Shown here: positions 22,530 through 34,117 of the stretch, piece after piece
How positions within the stretch are numbered: the first letter of the stretch is position 1
How the letters are laid out: each line of letters begins with the position of its first letter
Assembly (NCBI GenBank): GCA_036365145.1
Contig: JAEOAD010000018.1
Coordinates: forward strand, 10,000,001 to 10,064,000
Direction: 5' to 3'
Length of the DNA stretch: 64,000 nt
DNA from: Orientallactaga sibirica
Taxonomy: Eukaryota > Chordata > Mammalia > Rodentia > Dipodidae
Position numbers and translations under genes: made by a program
Notes under the pieces: model-generated
Seen by the model: the letters and a program-made list of their open reading frames with translations, nothing else
Databases searched by the model: none
Told to the model about the DNA's origin: nothing

Positions 22530-22632
22530 CAGTGTCTCACTAGGTTGCTCAGGCTTGACTTGAACCCGTTATGTGCCCAAGCAGGCCTTGAACTCAAATT
22601 CTCCTGCTTCAGTTTCCAAAGTAGCTAGATAT
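22530..22632 (-). mobile_element. Old B1-like (7SL-derived) fragment, minus strand
   Basis: GTGTCTCACTAGGTTGCTCAG, CAGGCCTTGAACTCAAATTC, CTGCTTCAGTTTCCAAAGTAG. Strongly diverged, without a tail. Confidence 0.6.
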
Positions 22633-22819
22633 TTCATACAAGAGGAATCATACAATATATGGGCTCTGTCACTGGCTTCTCTCACTTAGTTTAGCACATA
22701 CTTTTGTCACCTTACTGCCAGGCAGCACCTGGGACTAGCTGATGGAAGACATTCTCCCTGTCTTCATTAGCCTCACCACAGAAACTATCCAACATAAAAC
22801 CCAACTAAACTAAGTGTTT

Positions 22820-23161
22820 GATATGTATTATGGAATAAAATATTCCCATACCCATTTAGAGATTCAGGCTTTGCAGAGGTAATTAAGTTAAAATGAGGTC
22901 ATTACAGTGGGATCTAATACAACAGTGTCCTCATAAGAATTAAATGTTTGGAGAATGGCACACATGTGGGGAGAATGCCATGTGAGGATTGCCAAGCTGT
23001 GGATGAAAGCCAAGGAGCTAACATAAGTTAGGTCAGAAACAGTAGGAACCAGCCCTGCAACATTTGGCTTCTAGCCTCCAAAACTGTGAGACAAATTTCT
23101 GTTTGTTAATACATCCAGTTTCTGGTACTTTGTTACAGCAGCCCTAGTAAATGAATACAAC
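22820..23161 (+). mobile_element. Ancient MaLR (MLT1-like) LTR
   Basis: The end is diagnostic: TAGCCTCCAAAACTGTGAGA, AATTTCTGTTTGTTAATACA and TGGTACTTTGTTACAGCAGC, CCTAGTAAATGAATACAACA. Upstream sequence (AGGTAATTAAGTTAAAATGAG, CCTCATAAGAATTAAATG) also fits MLT1 LTRs. MaLR elements are non-autonomous LTR retrotransposons, and this copy has no coding content. Confidence 0.8.
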
Positions 23162-23401
23162 ACCTGCTCCCCGACAAGAGCATGGCCACTCTGATGCTCC
23201 CGTTCTCGGTTAAGACTCAACAGTTCTCAAAAATTAAACCTAGGAGATTTTTAGCCAATCCTAGCCTTATTCTAAAGCTTACTCTTTTAGGCAATGCACA
23301 CTGTCCAAACAATGTACAAACCAGAACTCTGCAAGTCATCACGCACCCTTCTTCATGTCTACCTCCCCCTAACACACACAGACATGTGCATGCGCATGCA
23401 T

Positions 23402-23440
<39 letters not shown>

Positions 23441-25304
23441 TCTAAGCCAAGAGGTTTTCATAGGAGTATTCTACTAAGGCTTTGAAGTTAAATAATTGCA
23501 ATACTACCTAAAATATCCCAGATCATTTAAGCTTGAACTTGAAAATTCTTTAAGGAGTTAACAAAAATAGTAACGAAATATGAACAAACAAGAAAATAAA
23601 GAAGATAAAGACTTTCTTTATAGGCCCCAATTGTGATACTAGGCTGCCTGTATGACCCATGATTGTTTAAAATAATAATATATAGTGACAGAGTACCAAT
23701 TAGTTTAGGAATTCGAACCTCGTTCCCATTACTCTACTGGCCCAAAAAGCTAAAGAAGGCCAATGTGCCTGCCTGTCCAAACACTGTGCTGCACATTTCT
23801 CCATAGTCTAATCTTTTCCTGATAGCTCTAAGTATATTTTTCATGCTTTTCCAGGAATTTTCACAAGTCCTATGGCTCTAGACACCATGTTTTTCCTCCT
23901 GTTTAAATGCACTTGTAACGTTGCCAAACCTTCGTCTATTGAAATGTCTTTCTACACAGAGTCTCTTGCCAACATATATGCAGAAAAAAAAATGCTCCAT
24001 ACAAATATCTAATGGGTGTGATCAGTTACATAATAGTCACAAACAACCTTTCCCACTTAAGAATTTAATTTTAAAGCCAAAAGTCCATTTCCAGGAAAAC
24101 AATTCTGGAAAGTGCTTTAACATTCACCTCAATATTGTGCTATGACTATTAATTGGTATGTAACACAACACTGTCAATAATAATAAAAACCTTATTATTC
24201 TCTCTCACAGTTCTGTGGATTGACCGAGTGAAGCTGGTGGATACTTCCGACAGTTTTTATGTGGTTGTTATCACTTGGTCATTAGGTTGCATTATCCAAA
24301 GCTCACCAGGCTGCAAGCCCAGATGGCTTCTTCACATGGAAGTTGAGGTGAACAATTGGCTGAAAGGAAAATGTATGTGTGCATGTACATGCATGCATGT
24401 ATGTCCTCATAGAGAAAGAATTGTAAAGATTTACCCAATAAGAGTGCTTTTCTTTAGGTGATAATTATTATAATTTCTACTACATTCCAAGATGTTCTTA
24501 TGAGCATTACTCTAAACTTAGAATTAAAGACCATGATGTGTTTCTGTGTATGTCAGAATTTTGGTCACATAAGAAAACACAGTAATACTGTTTCCTCCCA
24601 CCAGACTAAGAATATAAGCAATAGAATATGTAGCATGTGGCCAGACATGGGATCATCTCATTCCCTCATTTGCCACTGACAAGCAGACATGAAGAGCAGC
24701 AATGTGCTGGACACTCACCCTTGAAGGCTCTGTCTGTTCCCTCCCCATGTGATCTTCCCTCCAGCAATCCCTGAAGGCTTCTATCTTGTTGGTGCCTCAA
24801 AACATGACTATTTCTCTACCAGCTCTTGCTATATCCTCAGTTGTAGCAAGGGACCTGAGTAGGTGTTCCCTCTTCATTGGATCATATGTTCCTTAAAAGT
24901 AAGCCTGGCATTTCTGGTGGCCAAGTATCTGTCTGTTGAATATGTGCCAATTCCCTTGTTTTGTATTGAAGTAAGCCAAACCAGACAAGTCTGAGACTTG
25001 CCTAATTTCACACAGTTAAGCTATCTCTAGATGTTCTGTTCTTTCCTCCCAAACAAGTGCCTGCATGCCACCAGCCAATGCTGTAACTTGCCAGGACATG
25101 TGAAACATGCATAGAGCAAGTCCTAGTGAACCAAGTATACCCACTGCCCATGGAACCCCTCTCTTTAATGACATTTACACCAGAAACCTAGCTATGCACT
25201 AATGAGGCCCCAGATGATAAGCATAACCCACCCATAGGAGGTGACTTCTGAGTGGAAATGGCAACAGCATAAGCATGTCTTTCTTGTTCACTGCAGGGCA
25301 GAAA
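23162..25304. other. Unique sequence with one microsatellite
   Basis: No gene or interspersed repeat was recognised. It contains the (CA)n at 23403-23436 and a short GCATGTACATGCATG stretch near 24380. Several unusual AT-rich stretches (23660-23690, 24450-24480) show no motif. Confidence 0.4.
23403..23436. repeat. (CA)n microsatellite
   Basis: About 16 CA units. It produces spurious long open frames in both strands. Confidence 0.95.
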
Positions 25305-25462
25305 GTACTGGGCTCTGGGTTAAGCAGGCCTGGATTTAAGTTCTATTCTTTCTGTTTATGGAAGGCTTGATCCTAGATTAATCACATCTCTTTTTTGTCT
25401 TAATTTCCTCATGTTAAATGGGAGTTGTAGCATATATTTGGAAGGCGCAAATTAGGTTACCT
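25305..25462 (-). mobile_element. MIR-like ancient SINE fragment
   Basis: The plus strand shows the reversed MIR order: GGATTTAAGTTCTATTCTTTC, TTAATTTCCTCATGTTAAATG, GGTTACCTGTAATGAAG. It is diverged. Confidence 0.6.
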
Positions 25463-25488
25463 GTAATGAAGACTGTTACATATTATTA

Positions 25489-25850
25489 ATCTTTTTTTTT
25501 TATTTCTTTTTTAGGCAGAGGCTCAGCACACGCACCATTCAGGACCTGTGGGGCAGCAGGGACAGCCCCTTCCCGTACTGAGAGGGACAACCAACCACAG
25601 GAATGGCAAGCGAGATCAGGGACCTGCCCCAGACATCCGGGACTGCCAGCTAGAGTTGGGGGGGATGTCAAGTAAAGTCAGGCTGGATACTTCACCCGTG
25701 CCTTCCACACACCACCAATGAGCTGAGGAAGAAGCAAGGGGCCCAGGCAGAACAAGAAGAGCAGTACCATTCACCATCAATGTCCGACCCTCGCCTGGCA
25801 CAGCTTAGGCCCCCCCAAGATAGTGTAGCATAGCCACATGGATCAACCAT
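25489..25850 (-). mobile_element. Unclassified GC-rich insert with an A-rich tail on the minus strand
   Basis: The part 25514-25815 is markedly more GC-rich than its surroundings. Read on the minus strand it ends in GCCTCTGCCT followed by AAAAAAGAAATAAAAAAAAAA, the form of a retroposed transcript. The short flank word CATATTA occurs on both sides (near 25478 and 25848), which may be a decayed target duplication. I do not recognise the source. It could be a retrocopy of a transcript 3' end, or an unfamiliar retroelement 5' UTR. Two overlapping minus-strand frames of about 60 codons show no recognised domain. Read on the plus strand, the T-rich stretch followed by AG also mimics a splice acceptor. 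Confidence 0.4.
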
Positions 25851-25856
25851 ATTAAA

Positions 25857-25995
25857 ACTTTTCTTTCTTTTCTTTCTCTTTTTTCTTTTCTTTTTCCTTT
25901 TTTTCTTTTCTATTCTTTCTTTTCTTTTCTCTTTTCTTTTCTTTTTTTCTTTCTTTTCTTTTCTCTTTTCTTTTTTTTTTCTTTTCTTTCTCTTT

Positions 25996-26027
<32 letters not shown>

Positions 26028-26036
26028 TTTTTTTTT
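25857..26036. repeat. Polypyrimidine tract (TTTTC)n/(TTTC)n
   Basis: About 180 nt of almost pure C/T on the plus strand, with drifting TTTTC, TTTCT and TTTC units and a uniform (TTTC)n block near its end. Such mirror-like polypurine-polypyrimidine tracts can form triplex DNA. Confidence 0.95.
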
Positions 26037-26475
26037 ACAATGGCACAGTACCCTGAGTGTCTAGAAACTCAAGCTCACTGTCACTGTCACTTTAGCCACA
26101 AGTGAACCCCCTATCCTCTGCTCCTATGAAACAGGCTCTGGGGTAGGATTGCCAGGCTTCCTATTTAAAAAGAGCCTTTTCTAAACTTTATTTAGGAACC
26201 ACATGTGGAATTCTGTAAGCATCTGGGGTGAGCGATTCTCTATAAAACAGATTCCTGGAAATTTAAAGCACCCACATGTACTCTCTTCCTCCTCCCTATG
26301 ATCTATAGATCTGTACTTGCTTAAAGAAGACATTCAACTAAAGTGCTATTTCAAGAGACAGCATATTAATAAGGGTATCAATACTACTTACGTTAAGTAC
26401 CCAGAGAAGGACACCACTAAAGACTTAGAAGAATTTAGTATTTCCAGAAAGAGATAATGTTTGGCCTGAACTAAG
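26037..26475. other. Unique sequence, nothing recognised
   Basis: No recognisable element. Confidence 0.4.
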
Positions 26476-26756
26476 ATAGAATGGAAGAACCAAAGGAAGG
26501 GTATGACTCCTTACAATGCAACTGTCCAGACAGAAATTGGCCTTGATATCCATGACCTTGCAGTGCCTAGCAATACCTTCACAAGACCCTCATGACAGAA
26601 GAAAAAGATGATGACATCAAATTAAAAGAGAGACTAATGGAGAGAGGGAGGGGATATGATGGAGATTGGAGTTCTAAAGGGGAATGGGGGAGGGGAGGAA
26701 AATATCATGCATTTTTGTATGTAAGTATAGAAGTTGTCAATAAAAAATTAAAATTA
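26476..26756 (+). mobile_element. L1 3' end, short truncated copy
   Basis: Matches the last ~280 bp of the L1 3' UTR found elsewhere in the window: AGAATGGAAGAACCAAAGG, ATGCAACTGTCCAGACAGAA, CTAGCAATACCTTCACAAGA, AGTATAGAAGTTGTCAATAA, then an A/T-rich tail. Compare 14383-14673. Confidence 0.93.
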
Positions 26757-26769
26757 AAAACATCCAAAT

Positions 26770-27125
26770 CAGTTTAGAGGAGGAAGGGATTTATTTCAAG
26801 CTTACAGATCCAGGGAGAAGTTCCATTGATGGGAAAGAAGCTGGCTCCCATTCCTAAGTCCAAACAGACAGAACAACTGAGCAAGCAATACACCAGCACC
26901 AGCATACACACCAAAAAGCAGCCAGCAGCAGGGACCCCACATTGTTCAGACTTCTCTGCATACCTTTGGGCTGGAAATCAGATCTACCCCTAAACACAGC
27001 TTAAGGCTAGACACCAGGATCTGCCCCCAGTGACACCTCCTCCAGCCTTGTGGCTGGAGACCCAAATTACAAGCTGTAATAAAACACCTGAGACTATGGG
27101 GGACCTACATGGAAACTACCACAGA
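26770..27125 (-). mobile_element. MaLR-type LTR, minus strand
   Basis: GGAGGAAGGGATTTATTTCA, TTACAGATCCAGGGAGAAG, TGCCCCCAGTGACACCTCCTC, CTGAGACTATGGGGGACCTAC. It aligns with the minus-strand LTR at 43604-43962 and, in reverse, with the plus-strand LTR at 40353-40703. The LTR's 3' end, on the left here, is missing. It adjoins the L1 tail. Confidence 0.7.
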
Positions 27126-29344
27126 AGGGTACCACCAGTTAAATCTAGAGGTGATGGGGTGAGAAGGGTAGGCAGAGAACAGATGAATTGTGATAAATTG
27201 TAATGGTGTCCTGGGTCTCTTCTGATCCCATACCACATAACATTGCAGTGTGTTTTCCCTCTGAACCAACTTAGGCTTGCACACATGGTAGGAAGAAAGG
27301 CTCAGAGTAAAAGGCCACTTTAAGATACCACTTCTGTCAGGTCTTCCAGCAACACATTGGCCAAGGTAAATATCTCATGATCAAGTTGATTCTCAAAGGA
27401 CCAGGCACAAATGTGTCATGAATGAAATTGCCCCTAAGAGACAGCACACTTGTGTGCAATGGCCCAGAGAGGAAGGAGGTCAAAACCAGGACAGCACTGT
27501 GTCCTGCCAATTCCTGTTTTCATACCCAACCAGCTCCACCTTTTATACACAACAGAAACAGATTAAAAGGTCTGGTGGAGATACCCATTCTCAAATTGGA
27601 AGTATCACTTCTGCGTGCCACTCATTAGAACTTGTGCAGGTCACTGTGACCTATTTCCTGTCCTCTATCTTTCTTTGGGACTAGGGAGATACAAATCCTT
27701 TTTATGACTTCATTCTAGTTTTCTTAAAAGTCCAGTTGACACAGGAGACTCAACAAGGACTTCCAGTGACTCTCATGCCCTACTGATAAATTCAACTCTT
27801 TAATAGTCAATATGAGCACTTGTAAAACCCCTAAGCTATTTATATTCTGCCTCATACTGGGGCCATTTCTTCAGGAATCTTATCTTGACTACTCAGTTAT
27901 GCTGTTTTTCAAGTGAGGAACTGTAGTTATCCAACTGCAGTCATCAGAAGCTGGGCTTACAGCAGACACTTAATACATGTTTTTGACTCATTGTTAAGAT
28001 AAGGATTTAAACACCTCTAAGACATGGGGAAGGTAACAATCTCTTCAGAGGGTGATGCAGTGCACAGGAGGCAAGAGACTCAGTGCTAAACATTGGGTCT
28101 GCTTCTTGTCACTAGATGACATGGGAAGAATTAGTTTTGTTAATTTCTTTTCTTTTTCCATGAGTACTAATATCCTTAACTTCCCTGGTTACTGGGAAAA
28201 TGAAATTAAAAACAGAAAGAAACAAGATGAAGTATAACTTAAGAAGAAATGACATTGAAATTATAATTCAAACCACAACCTTTGAAGCATCAGGCTATTA
28301 GTACAAGACCTATGACCATGTAGAGTTTAATAGAGCTTTCTCCACATTAAAGTCCATATTCCCTTGCAAAAACAAGTATTCCTTTGCAAAACTGCATTAA
28401 AGTCAGGATCTTATTTCAAAGGATTGTATGTCTTAAAACTAGAAATAATACCACTGAATAGAAGACTTCAGACAAGGTCAAAAAAGAGGTGTTAATGGAA
28501 GTAAAACATCAAAATACATAAGGCATCTTCATACCCATTTTCAATGCAAACTGTGGAGGCCAAATAATTTTACCAACTAGAAAGTTATGAACCAAATATA
28601 TTAAATATCTGGAAGGAAATAAAAAAATATGACCATGTGATATATACCCAGAAAGTCCTGTGTACTTACTCATAGAACATGGAAACAATTTATTTGACTA
28701 ATCCAGACTTGAGATATGAATCTCTTCAGGCATCATGTTGAAGGGGAAGGGGTAAAAAACCAGCCAAGATTTTGCATGTAAAATTTTGTTACACTCCAAT
28801 ACAATTTTACACAATTGCATAAATGAAGATTTGTGTTTTCTATTGAAAAATCAAGATTATCTGTAATGCAAACCTTTTGTTCCACTGGAGAGTGAACACT
28901 TGTGTGAGGAAAGATTCCAAGTACTGGAAGAGGGGAAAGAGGATTATGGATCAATGGGACATGCCTTCTTCTCCCAGGTCGCTCTTTCTCACCCAGGGAC
29001 TAAAGGTATCTTATTAGAAGCAGTTTCATATCCCCACTCACCCTTCTCCTGAAAATCTTTGCCAACAAATTAGGGATGGTCCTAAACAGATCAGTCAATG
29101 TTCTGAAACTCTATTCAGTTTAACACTCCAGGTGTAACCCTGTCCAACCATGGTTCTAGTCAGCTTTTCCAGGAGGAAAAGAAGTGGCCACTTTCATGAG
29201 GACCAGTAAAATACTTGATCAAGTCCTTTCACAAGGAAGAATTGCCTTTTGAGTTAAATTTGCCTTTAATTCTTTCATTTAACACATAATTTTTTTGGAT
29301 TGTTTTGAAAGTGTGACAAAACTATCTTTGAAAGAAGATATTAA
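27126..29344. other. Unique sequence, about 2.2 kb
   Basis: No gene or recent repeat is recognised. It is AT-rich from about 28200 to 28900. Open frames do not exceed 88 codons. Confidence 0.45.
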
Positions 29345-29500
29345 TGAGATAGCATTAAGGTAATCTAGAGGCCACTTTACCCAGCTCTCAGCTTTGCAGA
29401 TAAGGAGGCAGAGGCCCAGAGAAATGAAGCAATTTACCTGAGGTTGCACAGCAAGTTAACAGTATAATGAATTCAAGAACCAAGTTCTTCCATCTCTTAT
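29345..29500 (+). mobile_element. MIR-like ancient SINE fragment
   Basis: GCAGATAAGGAGGCAGAGGC, CAGAGAAATGAAGCAATTTAC and TGAGGTTGCACAGCAAGTTAA are typical of the MIR core in plus orientation. Confidence 0.8.
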
Positions 29501-29569
29501 ATATGTCACTTCCCACCAGTCCATGCATAACTCCTCAGTTACTTAGTAACATCCCAGCAAGAATTACTG

Positions 29570-30447
29570 GAGTGACCATTGGTACAATAGTATAATGACT
29601 ATTCTGGGGGTAACCAATTGCTGCTTTCAGACTAGATTTGAGGTCCACTCTATAGGAAGAAAGTAATGCCTGGTAGGTACTAAAAACCTACTCAAAAGCC
29701 AGTGGTCAGAGCCCTCAGAGTATAGCTACTACTGTTATCTGGCTAAAAGGCTATGTAGGCCCCATTACACTGTCTTCTAGTTACTTATGTTTATGCTTGT
29801 AGGTTTTTGCTCTCTCACCTTTCATCATTGAAACTGATTTTTTTCAGTGGGCAACAATTCCTGTGAAGACTCCAAACTCATCAAAGAGCTGAGAATAAGT
29901 GACTGTTGAGTACTAATATTACATGTAGTATCTACGTCATCCCCTCCAAGACTCAGGGAACACTGCAGAAGATAGGGCAGGAAGAATGTCAGAGATAGAG
30001 GATGGAGAGCAATACTGTGGAACACTGTCTTCCAGAAATGACAAGGTTATTGAACTCATGAACTCACAACATCTATGATCACCTGCACAAGATTAGACCC
30101 ATCAACACTCCATCAGGGATGGTGGAAAAGAGAACAGAGCTTCACCCCATCTTGTGAATTTATTAGTGTATCATGGATACAGAAGGAGGGAATGGTCTTC
30201 TCTTTAGTAGTATAGCCACTGGTAAGTTGCCCATACTCCAGTAAATAATCCCCCATATATGTTCATGAAAGCAACCCTAGTTAAAATTAGTGGGTCACAA
30301 AACAACAACAAAATAAAGGTGGGAATACTTGAGAAAGAGAAGAGGATCAGCAGGAGAAAGAGAGAAGATAATGGGGATGAATATGATCAAAATATATTAT
30401 AATCTATACATTTAAATGTGTGCATAAAATTTAAAAATAAGAAAAAA
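29570..30447 (+). mobile_element. Lx-type L1 3' UTR
   Basis: The sequence follows the rodent Lx L1 3' UTR: TGACTATTCTGGGGGTAACCA, TAGTTACTTATGTTTATGC, GAGAATAAGTGACTGTTGAG, ACTCAGGGAACACTGCAGAAG, TCATGAACTCACAACATCTA, TAGCCACTGGTAAGTTGCCC, AAAATTAGTGGGTCACAAAAC, and an end near GAATATGATCAAAATATATT followed by an A-rich tail. It is older than the other L1 copies here and differs from their 3' UTR. Flanks AAGAATTACT and AAGGAATTGCT may be a decayed target duplication. Confidence 0.8.
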
Positions 30448-31740
30448 AAGGAATTGCTAGATCTCAAAAGCCTCCACTTGGCTTGACACAAGAGGGACAG
30501 GTAAGAAGTGATCTTCAGCCTGAATTTCCTTTCAGTCTAGATTGAAAGACATAGTCATAAAGCAAAGACAAATGAAACTCATGGGACACATGTGTCAGAA
30601 CAACGTGTGAAAGGGAGAGCAAAAGAGAAGAAACACTTTGAAGAAAGAGAGACCATTCCAAAATGATGAAATGTGAGCTGACTCTGAAAGCATCCTAGGG
30701 AAGTGGCAAGCAATGAAAGATGTGCACCACTCAAGGACATGTTTTGAAGGTTCCAGATCCTATATGCTGACTCTAGATGGCAGGATGGGGGGAGATGCAA
30801 GAAAATGGGATAGCTCAGATACCAGATGACTGAGAAGTCCAAAATCAAGTCCTTACAAGGACTATACAGGAACTTATTTGTCATGCTTTTCTCCTAGCTT
30901 CTGATGGGCATGATTTTGATCTCTGCATCAATGTCTGAATTGTTTTATGTGCATTCTGGTGCTCACATCTCCATTTCTCAGCCAGGTTAGATTAGTGCTC
31001 ATACAAATGACCTCATTCTAATTCAACTGTCTTTGTAAAGTCCTATTTCTAAGGAAGATCACATTCTGAGTTATTGAGGGTTTTTCCATCAACATATCTT
31101 TTTTGTAAGAGCATAATCAAACCCAAATCAGAAGTCTCTGAAAAGTTACAAATAGATGAGGGACTTTGTTTGATATGTTTGCTGAAGTGATTATATTGAA
31201 CACATGAGGGGATGGATTGAACAGAGAAGTCTGGTGGCAGGGAGACCAGATGTGGTATCCAGGCAAAAGGGCATATGAACTGCGGTCTCTGCTACAATTG
31301 AAAAAGAAAAAAATAAAGTGGAAGGCAGCAATGTCAAACAATATTTAGTGCAAGACGTATGGGCAAATTTAATTCTGGAAACAAGAGAGAATGGGAAACA
31401 CAAAGGGATAGACGGATGGACAGAAAGGCTGATGACATCCCCAGAAAACGGCCAAGGAGAGGAGCTGCCTGAGAGCAGGGAGCCTGACCCAGTCTCAGCT
31501 GTCTGAAAGCTAAATTTCCTAAGAGCAACCAAGTGAGGTCATGAGGTGGTTGGAAGAACAGAAAAGGAATGGGGCTTGCTTACAACAACTATTTCAGAGA
31601 ATGAACTAAATGGAAGGCAGTAGGCTGGAAGACTGAATAGAAATTGGAATTCAAAACATATTTACTACATAACTCCCACCTCCCACCACTCCCACACACA
31701 GAAACTGACCATAGCTGAGACTAGGGGTAAGAGTACCCTT
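30448..31740. other. Mostly unique, with an MLT1-like fragment
   Basis: About 31000-31110 (AAATGACCTCATTCTAATTC, AGTCCTATTTCTAAGGAAGA, TTCCATCAACATATCTTTTTTG) resembles the inner part of an ancient MLT1 LTR. The remainder shows no recognised feature. Confidence 0.45.
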
Positions 31741-31820
31741 TGGGTTTGGGCCCCAATATATTCAGTGTTTTATTTGTTTATAATTTGACTCTTATTTCTG
31801 CAGCCACCTGGCTGTCATCA
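31741..31820 (+). mobile_element. Fragment of MaLR-type LTR (second LTR family)
   Basis: CCCCAATATATTCAGTGTTTT, TTTCTGCAGCCACCTGGCTG match the 5' part of the LTRs at 43263 and 52087. Confidence 0.7.
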
Positions 31821-31887
31821 CTTTAACATTCCTTTCTTCACATTTTGAGCAACTTAGTACATTAGCTCCTGTTCCATCTGGCCACTT

Positions 31888-32770
31888 GAGAGTCCCCTTG
31901 TTCCATTGATCAATTTTGAGTTTTATAAATTTCATGTTATGCTGGTCCAAAGATGTGGAACAAAAAAGGTGCCTTGCACAATGCAGGCTGGGGCCCAGTG
32001 CAGGTCAGTTGGCCACCTGCTAGTAGGAACCAGGAAGGCCTTTTGGATGTTTTGACTTGGGCTGGTGTTTGCTACAACTCTGTTTGGCAACCCTGGAGAT
32101 GATCTGCCAAGAGACAGGATGTCATTGATCACAAGAAGGGAACCCACTAGTGGAACTTCAGGTTTCCTGGATCTCCAAACCAGGCACAGTTTCAATAAAT
32201 AATATCTATTTTTCTCAGATAACTGTTCCTGGTTTGGAAGTTCATCTCACAGGACCCTGCAAAAGCCACAAGTCTGTCAAAAAGGCACACAACACAGCAC
32301 AACTCAGGAACCCCAGCTAGGTGGTTCCATATCTTGTGATCAATGACAGCCTGTCTCTGGGCAGGCTCATCTAAGAGCAGGTTGCTCCAGGCATGGGGTT
32401 GCAGCTGCAAATTATAAACTAATAAAGGCCTGAATATATTGCAGGATCCATTCAAATCCACCCAAAAAGCCACTTCCTGGTAAATGAGTTTGCAGCAGGT
32501 GGCCTGGCCACCCAACCTGACCTGCACTGGGCCACCCTCTGCCCAGCAGAGACCCTGCATCCCTCCAGGTGGCCCTTAGAGGGACCCAACCTGCATGATG
32601 CTCTTATTTTTTAAAAAGGAGACAAATGAGAAATAAATCATTAAAAATTTTGTTCCACAAGGCATTTCTGAGATGACCAGCTATCTCTGAAGATATGACA
32701 TGTTAGAGATGAGAAAAGAACTTTATGTAAACTTAAAATTGATCAATGGAACAAGGGGACTCTGTGTCCA
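31888..32770. repeat. Long inverted repeat built from MaLR-like sequence
   Basis: Left arm 31888-32191 and right arm 32221-32770 are in opposite orientation. Matching words include AGTCCCCTTGTTCCATTGAT at the outer ends, GGCCCAGTGCAGGTCAG inside, CAGGATGTCATTGATCACAAG against CAGGCTGTCATTGATCACAAG, and at the centre TCCAAACCAGGCACAGTT (32174-32191) against its near-perfect complement AACTGTTCCTGGTTTGGA (32221-32238) around a 29-nt spacer. The minus-strand right arm includes an LTR of the 52087 family (about 32225-32480). The arms differ in length because of indels. Confidence 0.75.
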
Positions 32771-33576
32771 GCCTTAATAATGACACCTGATCCCTATGTC
32801 ATTTACTATGACCAATCATACTGGACATGTGTGATCATCTGTAAGAGCTGTACCTTTAGAAGATCAACCTTACTTAGTTCTTGTTCTAAGCTGGAGTTGT
32901 TCCTCTAACTAGGTGAGGAAACATATCTTTCCTTAGGGTTTTGGTTTAGGGATAAAAAGCCAATACCCTAGTAGTTTTCTTCTGGAATGAACATTCATCC
33001 AAAATCACAAGACTTTGCCTTCCTCGTTGCTCCATGTCATACCCCTCTTGGTTACAAAATGTTATCAGAGGGTCAAAGGTTATATTTAAGGAAGAATTAG
33101 CAGTCGCCTCAGGCTTTGCTATGAAAACCAAGCATAGGAGAAGCTGCCAGCATTTTAACCCCTTTTCTCCTTTGAGCTATGTAAGGCTTCCATTCTCCTG
33201 TGTTCCATGATTTCTCATCTCTCCAGCCATAAACAATGTGGTGTGTTTCAGGGCTGTACTTCCAATGCTTGTTATCTGGTTGTTTCATACCAAATGTTAA
33301 TGGGTATTCTGTATCAAAAATGATGAAAGGAGAAATAAGAAGCTTCTATTATTTTATGTTAGGAATATACTTTTTCCTTAGATACACTAGATCATCTATA
33401 ATAAGCTAATATGTTAGAACATGGGCAATACTATACACATGCTGCCAGAACACAGCAAGTGTTCATTAAATATTAACTTTTTTTCAGTCAGGATAAGCCA
33501 AGTTATGCTTCAATCAAGCAACCTCAGAATTTCAGTGATTTAGAACAATAATGCATGACTTTTTATTTATCCTTGT
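32771..33576. other. Unique sequence, nothing recognised
   Basis: No recognisable element. Confidence 0.4.
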
Positions 33577-33800
33577 GTCAGTCACTTTGTCATTGCTGGA
33601 CAAAATTCCTGACCAGAAGCAGATTAGATAAGGAAACACTTCCTATTTTTGACTTCCAGTTCAAGGGGAAGTCCATAATGGCAGGAGCAGGGAGCATGTA
33701 TTACATATTCATATAAGCAGGAAGGAGAGAGAGAAACAGCAAGCTGGGCTAGACCATTAAACGTCAAAGCCAGACCCTAGGGATATACTTCCAAACAATC
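33577..33800 (-). mobile_element. MaLR-type LTR fragment, minus strand
   Basis: GACAAAATTCCTGACCAGAAGC, AGGAAACACTTCCTATTTTTG, CAAGGGGAAGTCCATAATGG, GCAAGCTGGGCTAGACC follow the reversed LTR order seen at 43604-43800, but with strong divergence. Confidence 0.55.
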
Positions 33801-34117
33801 GCAACACGATGTGTCCATCATATCTTGGTGGTCAGGTGAGAGATCAACATCATTCAGAGAACATCCAGTGATAGAAGCAGGCTGAAGAGCTGAACACTAG
33901 AAATTTCATAAGTTACTTGTATTTACATTGCTTTGATGCAAAATTGTGTGAGTGCACTTATTTTGAAAACTGGGGAAAATGCATGTGTTCAGAAAGACCA
34001 GGAGAGGAAGCAATATTGCTGAGAGGTAGGAAGGCCTATGTCAGTAATCATCTAACTGCCTGTATATCATAATCATTATTTTATCATCTCTATCAATATA
34101 AGCCTCCAAGAACCAAA
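33801..34117. other. Unique sequence, nothing recognised
   Basis: No recognisable element. Confidence 0.4.
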
